DNA from: Candidatus Gastranaerophilales bacterium
GTDB lineage: Bacteria > Cyanobacteriota > Vampirovibrionia > Gastranaerophilales > Gastranaerophilaceae
DNA length: 64,000 nt
Direction: 5' to 3'
Assembly: GCA_944325605.1 (NCBI GenBank)
Contig: CALVAX010000005.1
Location: 1-64,000 of the forward strand
Shown here: one piece after another, positions 56,219 through 64,000 of the stretch
Position numbering within the stretch: position 1 is the first letter of the stretch
How the letters are laid out: every line of letters begins with the position of its first letter
Made by a program: the position numbers and the translations under genes
The notes under the pieces: model-generated
Told to the model about the DNA's origin: nothing
The model's input: only the letters and a program-made list of their open reading frames with translations
The model's database searches: none

Positions 56219-57411
56219 TGAATTTGATATATTTAGACAACAATGCAACAACAAAAGTTGCGCCGGAAGTTCTGGATGCAATGCTTCCATATTTTAAAGA
56301 AGAATATGCAAACCCTTCCAGCATATATGAATTTGCAAAAAAAGCAAATCACGCAGTGAAAGAGGCAAGAGGTGTAATTAAAGATTTTCTCAACGCTGAA
56401 AGTGAAAAAGAAATAATCTTCACCTCCTGCGGGTCTGAAAGTGCAAACACGGCAATCCGCGGCGTTTTGAACATGAACAAAAACAAACGCCATATAATAA
56501 CAACAAAAGTTGAACACCCGTGCGTTTTGAATCTTTATCAAACACTGGAAAAAGAAGGCTACAAAGTCGACTATATAGGAGTAAACGCAAACGGAGAGTT
56601 AGACCTTGCACAGCTTGAAGAAGCCATAAATTACGACACAGCTCTTGTATCTGTAATGTATGCTAATAATGAAACAGGCGTTATATTCCCGATAGAAAAA
56701 ATCTCTGAAATTATAAAATCAAAAAACAAAGAAACAAAATTCTTTGTTGACGCAGTTCAGGTTGCCGGAAAAATTCCGATAGATGTTCAGGCTGCAGGGA
56801 TTGACCTTCTCGGTATTTCTGGACACAAATTCCACGCTCCGAAAGGTGTCGGTGCTCTTTATGTTAATTCCAAAACTCTGATAACTCCTCTTATCATCGG
56901 CGGACATCAGGAAAAAGGAAAACGCGCCGGAACTGAAAATGTTCCGTACATAGCAGGGCTTGCAAAAGCGGCAGAACTTGCGATTGACAGTTTGAATTAT
57001 GAAATGACCGAAGTTAAACGCCTGAGAGATAAACTTGAAACAGGAATAATAAAAACAATTTTCAATTCCCGCCTCAACACCGGCGTCACAAACAGAGTTC
57101 CGAATACAACAAACATCGGCTTTGAATATATTGAAGGCGAACTTATTCTTCTTCACCTGAGCGATCTTGGTATTTGCGCAAGTTCAGGAAGTGCCTGCAC
57201 GTCAGGTTCGCTTGAACCAAGCCACGTTTTAAGGGCAATGAATGTCCCGTTCACTGCAATTCACGGAAGTATCAGGTGGTCGCTTTCAAGATACACGAAA
57301 GAAAGCGAAATTGATTATGTGCTGAAAGTCTTGCCTGAAATTATCAACAAAATTACTGCTCTGTCACCTTATCAGGACGAACTGGCAAACCTTAAAAGAC
57401 TCAGAGGCTAA
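56218..57411 (+). CDS. nifS: Cysteine desulfurase NifS
   Basis: This 397-aa PLP enzyme extracts sulfur from cysteine. PLP-binding K204 (SGHKFHAPKG) and catalytic C327 (SGSACTSG) are present, with DNNATTK at the start. It overlaps nifU by one base, so the pair forms a complete NIF-type assembly unit. Confidence 0.96.
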   Translation: MNLIYLDNNATTKVAPEVLDAMLPYFKEEYANPSSIYEFAKKANHAVKEARGVIKDFLNAESEKEIIFTSCGSESANTAIRGVLNMNKNKRHIITTKVEHPCVLNLYQTLEKEGYKVDYIGVNANGELDLAQLEEAINYDTALVSVMYANNETGVIFPIEKISEIIKSKNKETKFFVDAVQVAGKIPIDVQAAGIDLLGISGHKFHAPKGVGALYVNSKTLITPLIIGGHQEKGKRAGTENVPYIAGLAKAAELAIDSLNYEMTEVKRLRDKLETGIIKTIFNSRLNTGVTNRVPNTTNIGFEYIEGELILLHLSDLGICASSGSACTSGSLEPSHVLRAMNVPFTAIHGSIRWSLSRYTKESEIDYVLKVLPEIINKITALSPYQDELANLKRLRG

Positions 57412-57436
57412 TGACTGTTATTCTTATTTGTAATAC

Positions 57437-57470
57437 AAAAGCGGTATGAAATAAAAATCATACTGCTTTT
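57437..57470 (+). terminator. Terminator after nifS
   Basis: AAAAGCGGTATGA (57437-57449) pairs with TCATACTGCTTTT (57458-57470) with one G-U pair, followed by a T. Confidence 0.82.
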
Positions 57471-57572
57471 TGCTTAGAATTTTATGCGGATTTTTACACT
57501 TTTTAAAATCGCGACTCCGTAGAATGGTTTTCAACATTGTAAAACCTTATTCTGCATTTAAGGAGTTGCAAT

Positions 57573-58538
57573 ATGAAAAAACAAATTCTTATAATCAGTT
57601 TTATTTGCGGTCTGGCATTTTGTAATGTCGCTTTAGCCGGTACAAACACTGAAGTTCTTGATAAACTTGAAAATTCGCTTTACGGATTTACATACAATAG
57701 CGAAAGCGAAACATCAAGGCTTGACAGACTGGAAAACACCGTCTACGGAACAGTTTCTTCAAAGCCCTCCGCACAGAGGGTTGCAAGGCTTAAAAAAGAT
57801 ATGGCAGCCGACTTAATCGGACAGCAGATTGAGCCAAAAGAAGACACTTTCGCCGAAGATGAATTTGAAATAGAAGAAGAACCGGTTGCCTCATCAACTG
57901 TAAGCTACCCAGCAGTCGACGAACTTGAAGAAATTGTTTTCAATAAATCTACACCGAAAGAAGATATAAAAAAACGACTTTCAAAACTTGAGATGGAAAC
58001 ATTTGGCAAAGAATACGCAGCAGATGACCTTGCCACAAGAACTGACCGGCTGAAAGCCGAGATTAAGCCGCAATCTTTGATGGACAATCAAATCGCGCAG
58101 TCCTCAAATGAATTTTACGATGATTATATTCCGCCTCTCGGGGCTGATTATCACCTGAATAAATACCAGACTTACGACGGTTTTGACTATGAAAACTTCA
58201 ACGCGCGCCAGAGAGCTATGGAGGACTCTTTTGAAAAGAAAGACGCACGTATGGCTGACAACGGCAAAAAATACAATCTTACAACCGTTGAAAAAAATCT
58301 TCTTAACAAAACCTATAAAAATGATTCAACCGAAAACAGGCTTTCACGGCTTGAGAGCGCAATGTTCGGAACAAATTTCACCTCCGACGATAACGAAACA
58401 AGAATTAACAGAATATCAAGCGCATACAAGGCACAAAAATCTGCCGCAAAATACGATACTAATAAATTCTCCCAGAACATTACAACCGCCGTCCAAATCG
58501 GAACGCTGCTGCTTATGGTGCTGGCATGTATTCTGTAA
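57573..58538 (+). CDS. Secreted protein with RLxxLExxxxG repeats
   Basis: A 321-aa protein with a cleavable signal peptide (1-22, ending VALA). A motif recurs four times: LDKLENSLYG (29-38), RLDRLENTVYG (49-59), RLSKLEMETFG (135-145) and RLSRLESAMFG (256-266), each followed by acidic residues and a further Arg-x-x-Arg/Leu pattern. The C-terminus has a membrane helix (about 303-321). It is probably an envelope protein; no named family is recognised. Ribosome site AAGGAG. Its stop is 2 bp from the convergent AsmA-like gene. Confidence 0.75.
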   Translation: MKKQILIISFICGLAFCNVALAGTNTEVLDKLENSLYGFTYNSESETSRLDRLENTVYGTVSSKPSAQRVARLKKDMAADLIGQQIEPKEDTFAEDEFEIEEEPVASSTVSYPAVDELEEIVFNKSTPKEDIKKRLSKLEMETFGKEYAADDLATRTDRLKAEIKPQSLMDNQIAQSSNEFYDDYIPPLGADYHLNKYQTYDGFDYENFNARQRAMEDSFEKKDARMADNGKKYNLTTVEKNLLNKTYKNDSTENRLSRLESAMFGTNFTSDDNETRINRISSAYKAQKSAAKYDTNKFSQNITTAVQIGTLLLMVLACIL

Positions 58539-58540
58539 CC

Positions 58541-61500
58541 TTATTGCGCAGGCGCCGCTGACGGTGCAGTTGTTGTTGCGGAATCCGGCGCCGCGGTTGT
58601 TGATGCCGGTGTCTGTGCAGGTGCTGACGGCTTTTTAAACAGGTTCATAATCTCATTTACGCTGTCTTTTACATTCTGAACCTGATTTTTTATGTCCTCT
58701 TTTGTCTGCTGTGATTGTTGTTTAATTGCAGATGCTGCATCTTTTAAATCCTGTTTTGTTTGTTCTTGTTTTTCTTTTGCAGCCTCGATGCCGGTTTTGA
58801 TATTCTGTTTTAAGTTTTCTGTGCTTGACTGTACCTGTTCTTTCAGGCTTGTGGTTTCAATTGCCGACATATCAGGGTTGTTCAGCCATTTGAAAGATTT
58901 TACAGAGCTAGAGCTTTCAACACCGCCGTTAAATTCTACTTTAAAATCCTTATAAACCGTATCGCCGCCGGAGAGGGATGGAATATTTTCCGTTTTTTCC
59001 GCTGCCGGATTGGATGTAACTGTTTTTATTATGCTTGCAGTCAGTGCGCCGAATTTCGGAATATACGATGTTAATTTGTCAACTGAAAGTTCGCCCAGAG
59101 GCCCCAGAGCTGCAACAACATCTGCACTTAACCGGCCTAAAATTATTACGTTTGCCGTTCCGTTCAGAATATTATATTTACCGCTTATGTAGTAAGCAAC
59201 ATTAGCCCCTGAAGAAGTTATCGACGAAATATTTGCCCAGCCTCCGTTAAAAGTCATTGCACCTTTCAGATAATCGAAATTTGCACTTTCTTTGATTACG
59301 GGAACCGAAGAAAGAGCAGCAACAGCGGCCTTTAGTATTACATTAGACATAATGTTGTTTGCAGAAAGCAGACTTTCTATACGGCCTATGCCGGCAAAAG
59401 CTCCTTTCTTAATTTCAAAGGAAGCATTTCCTTTGAGATTTTTAATCATATCAACATCTGTAACCCCTGAAGTTGTCACATTAGCAGAAAAATCGAGAGT
59501 ACCTGTAAGTGCGTTTTTTATTCCGGCTGCCCCCTGAATTGCAGATACGGCATCAAGACCTGAACCTTTCAGGTCTACACCTATCTTCCCGTTCAATATA
59601 TTATAAGATACATTTCCGCTCAAATCACCCTTGAAAGCTGTTCCTGAAATATTTTTCAGATAAAACACTCCGTTAGCAGGATTGAAAGTAAAATCAGATG
59701 AAAGATTTTCAGCAACTATTCCGCCGGAGGTGAGTTTTTCCAGAGTACCTTTACCTTTGGCAAGAAGTCCGTTTAAGTTAATATCAAGATTTTCCAGTTT
59801 AACAACCATGTCAGGAAGATCTATCAAAGGAATAGAAACATTACCTTTCAAAGTCGGATTCAGAGGTGTTCCGCCGACATTAAGGTCGCCACTCAGCTTT
59901 ATTTTCGAATTTTTGCCCATCATAGGCACAGGCATTGATACATAAGACGGAACAGACAGATTTATTGACATATTTTGGGTTTTAGAAAGATTATATATAG
60001 CTCCGTCAACGGCTGCAATGTTAACCCCTTCCGCTTCAAGTCCGGTGTCGTAAATTTTTAATGTATCATCCGCAATTTTTAATGTTGATTTAATTTCCGC
60101 AGATTTATTTTGCAACAAATCAATATCAAGGATTGAAACATAATTATCAGGCGATACTCCAAGATTAGCATTAATCAATTGCTGTTTAAAATTACCGGTA
60201 ACAGCAACCTTAAGCGGAAGTTTACCTTTCGCACTCATGCCGGCTCTGAAATCTGCAGGAATAAAACTCAACAGGTCGGAGGCAACGAGATTGCCATTTG
60301 CATTAATATTTATACTTACATCTTCTGAATCAGCATAATCATTTATACTGCCTGAAAGATCTATTCTTGAATTGTCAACCAGAACATATGCGCTGTCTAT
60401 AGTTATGTCTTTCTCATTAACTGTAACTTCAGCTCTTGGCGCTTTCACAGATGCAAACGGAGATACAATATCCGCTGCTTCTATATTTAAAAGACCTTCA
60501 TAAGCGCCTTCTTCTGTAGTAATGTCAAATAAAGCCTTTTTAAGTTTTAAACTCATATTTGACGGGATATTTTTTATATTGAGATTATCAACACTAAGAC
60601 TTACCGACGGAACAGGAGCCGACAATCTGCCCTGCAAAATCGCTTCCATTGACAGAGTTCCCGACTTAAAATCATTTTCCTTTAACAATGATAATTGACC
60701 TGCCGCAGCAAAAAGAGCTTTAATTAAAAGCTTTTCTGCCGTCAGATGCAAATCAGCTTCCGCGTTGTTTGAGATTTTTCCGTAAAACCTCAATGGCTGA
60801 TTGAACACAGCAAATGACACGTCTTTAATATTAACGTTGTTGTCAGAAAAATCTATATCTGACTTAATTTTATCAATCAAAACATTAAACGCTCTGTAAT
60901 TTAAAGACGCAGATGGAATTTTAAAGTATCCGGAAGACGTAATTTTCTTTTTATCACCGGTTACAGAGAAATTTGCGTCAATATTTCCGGTACCTGACAG
61001 CGAATCAAGATCTTCAATTCCAAAAGATTTTGCAACACTGTCAAGCAGATTAATTATATTATTTATGCCGGCATTTGAAACAACATGAGCAGAAAACTGA
61101 GGATTTTTACCGGTCTTAATATCGCTTAGCAGAGTTAAACTTTCATTTGAAGCCGGATGCAGGGATGCCGAAATTTTTGCTTTGTTATGATTTAATTCGA
61201 CATTAACAACTCCTTTTGGAAGAGTTTTACCGTCTACAGCGATAGTAATTCCGTCAATATTCACAAACCCTGAATAATGGAAATCCTCTAAAGTTCCATA
61301 AGTTTCAACATCCGCCTGCAAATCTGCGGCAAGCATGTTTGTATGAATTGCTTCAAATATATCAATTATATTTATCAACGGCGCCGCTGATGAAGTATTA
61401 CCTGCCGGAACTTTGCCTGCTGACTCATCAGTAATTTCAACATTCGACGGAAAAACTATATCATGCAACTCACAATTAGGCATAATATGATTTCTAACCT

Positions 61501-62164
61501 TCACATCATAGGAAAAATGTTTTGTTTCATCCAGATAAACGGCACCGTTAGAAACTATTTTGACCTTTTTATTAAATACAAAATCTGTTAAATTGAACTT
61601 TTCAGCCTCAAAATAATATCTTTTTGATTTTTCCCGGTCATAAAATTCAATATTTGTTTTTGTTAAATATACATTCGGAAGTCTGTTAGAGAGTTTTAAC
61701 CCGAAGGGTAGTCCGGCAGGAGAAACCTGCGGAGTTTCCGATGGTTCCGCCGGCTGGCTTTTAAAGCAGTCTTCTATTACAAAATGTCCGTCTTTTTTAA
61801 CAGCAAGGAATATTTTAGCATTTTTAACCGAAATCTTATCTAATTCTATTCTTTTTGCAATAAGAGGAATCAGGGACAATCTCACGTCAAATCCGTCTGC
61901 TGAAAATATATTTTCCTGCCCTTCAGGTGCAGCTTCAGTATGTCCGAATTTTACACCTGCTGTCAGTTTTGGTGTTGTTACAAGCTTTATCTCACTTAAT
62001 ACAACCTTAAATCCGCTTGCATCCTCTATCATTTTCACAATCTCTGCATTATGGGATTTTAGATATAAATTAACAAACAAAGGAGCTGCAAGAAATAAAA
62101 CATATAAAACCGCTAAAATTCCTAAAATACTAATTCCAGCTATTTTTAAACCTTTTTTACTCAT
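58541..62164 (-). CDS. Large AsmA-like envelope protein
   Basis: This 1207-aa protein has an N-terminal membrane anchor (about 7-32), then a long beta-rich region with AsmA/TamB-style segments (SVKNAKIFLAVKKDGHFVIED, and repeated short beta repeats across about 100-1050). Such proteins bridge the inner and outer membranes and move phospholipids. The last ~150 residues are a coiled coil (QTKQDLKDAASAIKQQ) and an Ala/Pro/Thr-rich tail. ATG 62164 has GAGAGGG; an earlier ATG at 62194 is spaced badly from its ribosome site. It supports a diderm envelope. Confidence 0.85.
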   Translation of the reverse strand: MSKKGLKIAGISILGILAVLYVLFLAAPLFVNLYLKSHNAEIVKMIEDASGFKVVLSEIKLVTTPKLTAGVKFGHTEAAPEGQENIFSADGFDVRLSLIPLIAKRIELDKISVKNAKIFLAVKKDGHFVIEDCFKSQPAEPSETPQVSPAGLPFGLKLSNRLPNVYLTKTNIEFYDREKSKRYYFEAEKFNLTDFVFNKKVKIVSNGAVYLDETKHFSYDVKVRNHIMPNCELHDIVFPSNVEITDESAGKVPAGNTSSAAPLINIIDIFEAIHTNMLAADLQADVETYGTLEDFHYSGFVNIDGITIAVDGKTLPKGVVNVELNHNKAKISASLHPASNESLTLLSDIKTGKNPQFSAHVVSNAGINNIINLLDSVAKSFGIEDLDSLSGTGNIDANFSVTGDKKKITSSGYFKIPSASLNYRAFNVLIDKIKSDIDFSDNNVNIKDVSFAVFNQPLRFYGKISNNAEADLHLTAEKLLIKALFAAAGQLSLLKENDFKSGTLSMEAILQGRLSAPVPSVSLSVDNLNIKNIPSNMSLKLKKALFDITTEEGAYEGLLNIEAADIVSPFASVKAPRAEVTVNEKDITIDSAYVLVDNSRIDLSGSINDYADSEDVSININANGNLVASDLLSFIPADFRAGMSAKGKLPLKVAVTGNFKQQLINANLGVSPDNYVSILDIDLLQNKSAEIKSTLKIADDTLKIYDTGLEAEGVNIAAVDGAIYNLSKTQNMSINLSVPSYVSMPVPMMGKNSKIKLSGDLNVGGTPLNPTLKGNVSIPLIDLPDMVVKLENLDINLNGLLAKGKGTLEKLTSGGIVAENLSSDFTFNPANGVFYLKNISGTAFKGDLSGNVSYNILNGKIGVDLKGSGLDAVSAIQGAAGIKNALTGTLDFSANVTTSGVTDVDMIKNLKGNASFEIKKGAFAGIGRIESLLSANNIMSNVILKAAVAALSSVPVIKESANFDYLKGAMTFNGGWANISSITSSGANVAYYISGKYNILNGTANVIILGRLSADVVAALGPLGELSVDKLTSYIPKFGALTASIIKTVTSNPAAEKTENIPSLSGGDTVYKDFKVEFNGGVESSSSVKSFKWLNNPDMSAIETTSLKEQVQSSTENLKQNIKTGIEAAKEKQEQTKQDLKDAASAIKQQSQQTKEDIKNQVQNVKDSVNEIMNLFKKPSAPAQTPASTTAAPDSATTTAPSAAPAQ

Positions 62165-62230
62165 TTCATCCCTCTCTAAATTTAACAAGGACATATCCCT
62201 TAATATAATATTATCATAAATAAAATTTTA

Positions 62231-63100
62231 TCATTTTTTCAGTCTTACAGGCTCTATATTCCACTGTATAGCCTTATTTTTCCGGAACCACGTAAGCTGG
62301 CGCTTGGCATAATTTCTGGTGTTTTGTTTTAACTTATCTTTTGCTTCTTCTAAAGTTAAAATACCGTCCAGATATGCAATAATCTCCTGATATCCGATTG
62401 TGCAGACAAGATTTTTAATTCTTCCATGTTTTGCCAGAAGATTTCTGGTTTCATCAACCAGCCCGTCATTTATCATTTTATCAACACGACGATTTATCCT
62501 GTCATACAAATCACTCCGGTCAAAATTAAGCCCTATCCATTCAACCTCATATAAAGGTTCTTTTTTATATTCTGAAAGAGGCTTTTCAAGATGCTCTGCC
62601 ATTTCTAAGGCTCTGATAATCTTTTTCTTGTCGTTTGGGTCTATTTCAGCGGCTCTTTGCATGGATTTAGACTTGAGCATGCTGTAAAGTTCTTCAGCAG
62701 GATATTCTCTCAACTTATCTCTAAATTCGTAATCCGGTTCAATCTTCGGGACATCATAATTTTCCAGCAGCAGCCGGAAATAAAGCCCTGTTCCGCCAAC
62801 AACAACCGGCACATGCCCTCTTTCTATAATACTATCAATCGCCCGCGAAGCATCCTCAGCATAAAGCCCAGCAGAATAATCAACCTCGGGTTCTGCAATA
62901 TCAATCATGTAATGAGGAATTGATTTTCTTTCCTCTAATGTTGGTTTGGCTGTACCTATATCAAAGCCTTTATACACAAGCCGCGAATCAGCTGAAACAA
63001 TTTCACCGGATATTCTTTCCGCAAGTTCCAGTGCATAATCCGTTTTACCCGAAGCGGTCGGGCCGACAACAGCTATTACTCTAGGCTTTTTTATCTTCAC
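62231..63100 (-). CDS. miaA: tRNA dimethylallyltransferase
   Basis: This 289-aa enzyme isopentenylates A37 in UNN-decoding tRNAs. The P-loop GPTASGKT (13-20), SADSRLVYKGFDIGTAKP and GGTGLYFR are intact. It overlaps the upstream membrane gene by 20 bp, so it is translated from the same message. Confidence 0.96.
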   Translation of the reverse strand: MKIKKPRVIAVVGPTASGKTDYALELAERISGEIVSADSRLVYKGFDIGTAKPTLEERKSIPHYMIDIAEPEVDYSAGLYAEDASRAIDSIIERGHVPVVVGGTGLYFRLLLENYDVPKIEPDYEFRDKLREYPAEELYSMLKSKSMQRAAEIDPNDKKKIIRALEMAEHLEKPLSEYKKEPLYEVEWIGLNFDRSDLYDRINRRVDKMINDGLVDETRNLLAKHGRIKNLVCTIGYQEIIAYLDGILTLEEAKDKLKQNTRNYAKRQLTWFRKNKAIQWNIEPVRLKK

Positions 63101-63929
63101 CGTCTTCCGCTCCGCAAAATTCGCTTTCGTAATACAGAAACAGCAATATTACAACATAAATAATGAAATAGAAATAAAGCACCATTATTAAAATGTACAG
63201 CAGAGGATGTACAAGCGTGAATGTTCCGATAAATGACATTATTAAATTTAATACAGATATATATATAAATACCACTAATGATGTCTTAAATCTTACAAAA
63301 ACTTTTTTTATTGCTCTGAAAAGTGCTAATAACGGATTTACAGTTTTATAAATAATTTCCGGAATCCACAGCATAAATATAAAAGATAAAATTGTTGTCG
63401 TACCCATAATAAGCAGATTCCATAAATTAAGTTTTATAAGCTGATCATTATCCAGTGAATCAAGGAAAATCTTCATATCCTGAGTCGAAGACAATGCAGC
63501 ACTCAGCTGTTCAGGCGTAAAAACATTCCCGATATACATATCGCCTATCAAATATACAAGCATCGCAGCAATTGAAACTATTAACAAGAATGTAAGAGAC
63601 ATCAAGACAAATGATAAAAAATATTGGCCGATACCGTACGGAATATCTTTAAAAAGATTCATCGTCGCCTTTGCTCTATCGGCGTCCATTACAAATACTT
63701 TATGCGAAATACCTATAGCATTTTTGACCATATAAAACCAGCCTGATAAAAAAGCACCTGTCATAAATAAAACCGTTATAAATGCAAGAATAAATTCTGC
63801 AGGTGAATTCACAACTGTATTTGAAAAGCCGAAATAAAAGGACAAAATCCACATAAACAAAACAAGCGGGATTGCAAGTATTATACAGTCATTTGCCGTT
63901 TTAAAAGCCTCTTTAAAAAGTTTAAACAT
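63081..63929 (-). CDS. Polytopic membrane protein of unknown function
   Basis: A 282-aa protein with about six membrane helices (about 15-33, 44-67, 106-128, 165-185, 215-232 and 236-262). An amphipathic, charged stretch joins TM2 and TM3, and the C-terminus is acidic (EFCGAEDGEDKKA). I see no clear family motif. It is directly upstream of miaA with a 20-bp overlap. The start ATG follows GCGAGG at a long spacing, so the start is less certain. Confidence 0.7.
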   Translation of the reverse strand: MFKLFKEAFKTANDCIILAIPLVLFMWILSFYFGFSNTVVNSPAEFILAFITVLFMTGAFLSGWFYMVKNAIGISHKVFVMDADRAKATMNLFKDIPYGIGQYFLSFVLMSLTFLLIVSIAAMLVYLIGDMYIGNVFTPEQLSAALSSTQDMKIFLDSLDNDQLIKLNLWNLLIMGTTTILSFIFMLWIPEIIYKTVNPLLALFRAIKKVFVRFKTSLVVFIYISVLNLIMSFIGTFTLVHPLLYILIMVLYFYFIIYVVILLFLYYESEFCGAEDGEDKKA

Positions 63930-63974
63930 ATAATTATATTAACCTCGCAATTTTTAAATTAAATATCCGGCTGT

Positions 63975-63998
63975 TTACTTAAGAACTTCTTCCGGTTT
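63975..63998 (-). CDS. Possible 3' end of a further minus-strand gene
   Basis: On the minus strand, the right edge has an open frame ending KPEEVLK before a TAA. The other two frames also stop within this stretch, so the frame is not certain. It may be the gene upstream of the membrane protein. Confidence 0.22.
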   Translation of the reverse strand, partial: KPEEVLK

Positions 63999-64000
63999 TT

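Noticed and set aside
55376-57411. Nitrogen fixation cluster suggested by nifU and nifS
   Set aside because: No nitrogenase or other nif structural gene is nearby; NIF-type assembly is common in anaerobes as the general Fe-S system. The NifV-like gene at 12052 is 43 kb away.

Overview
The window reads as a bacterial chromosome segment, AT-rich, with the standard genetic code. It most likely comes from a non-photosynthetic relative of Cyanobacteria in the Melainabacteria/Vampirovibrionia (Gastranaerophilales-like, gut type). Three points support this. The ATP synthase operon runs a-c-b'-b-delta-alpha-gamma, with two different b-type subunits and no beta/epsilon genes, which is the cyanobacterial layout. 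No photosynthesis or respiratory-chain genes are visible. Several proteins have no family I recognise but share a short N-terminal F-x-G motif, and I associate that style with this lineage. A large AsmA-type protein suggests a cell with an outer membrane. This assignment is inference; no rRNA gene is present to confirm it.

Layout. 1-6.7 kb: a fragment of unknown genes, then an smc-scpA-scpB chromosome-condensation operon that runs into a membrane-anchored zinc metalloprotease with TPRs. 6.8-12 kb: an FAD-dependent oxidoreductase, an orphan sensor histidine kinase with an overlapping small ORF, and a long TPR protein. 12-17 kb: a homocitrate/isopropylmalate-type synthase, an F-x-G lipoprotein-like protein, a LeuC-type dehydratase, and an ECF sigma/anti-sigma pair. 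17-21.5 kb: two small membrane proteins of unknown function, GlgC, and a PurN-like formyltransferase with a cysteine-rich tail. 21.5-25.5 kb (minus): birA-oadG-oadA-oadB, a biotin-dependent sodium-pumping decarboxylase encoded with its own biotin ligase. 25.6-30.6 kb: the ATP synthase operon. 30.7-34.1 kb (minus): two large tandem paralogous membrane proteins carrying the F-x-G motif. 34.4-46 kb: cca, rsmE, a DUF2229-type protein, rpsU, a SNF2 helicase, gpmI, a YjbQ-family gene, a metal-ligand-less amidohydrolase homologue, and obg. 46-54 kb: a prepilin-like gene interrupted by a 12-G tract, tsaD, an F-x-G protein with a kinase-like catalytic loop, gshB, a metallo-hydrolase, ribD, another F-x-G protein, and dnaX. 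54-64 kb: an LD-carboxypeptidase, nifU-nifS, a secreted repeat protein, the AsmA-like protein, miaA and a polytopic membrane protein.

How the genes work together. The decarboxylase (Na+ export) sits divergently beside an ATP synthase whose c subunit lacks the usual Na+ ligands. This suggests an anaerobic, fermentative energy economy with separate Na+ and H+ circuits. NifU/NifS supply Fe-S clusters, and the LeuC-type dehydratase is one likely Fe-S client in the window. BirA would biotinylate OadA.

The accessory signals are the most interesting part. Six otherwise dissimilar proteins share an N-terminal F-x-G (or F-G) motif. A family of membrane proteins carries QP[IMF] and DK-EL-ES motifs. 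A poly-G tract could switch a pilin-like gene on and off. An interspersed palindromic repeat occurs in four copies. A recurring TGN-TATAAT-N6-ATG layout predicts leaderless mRNAs.
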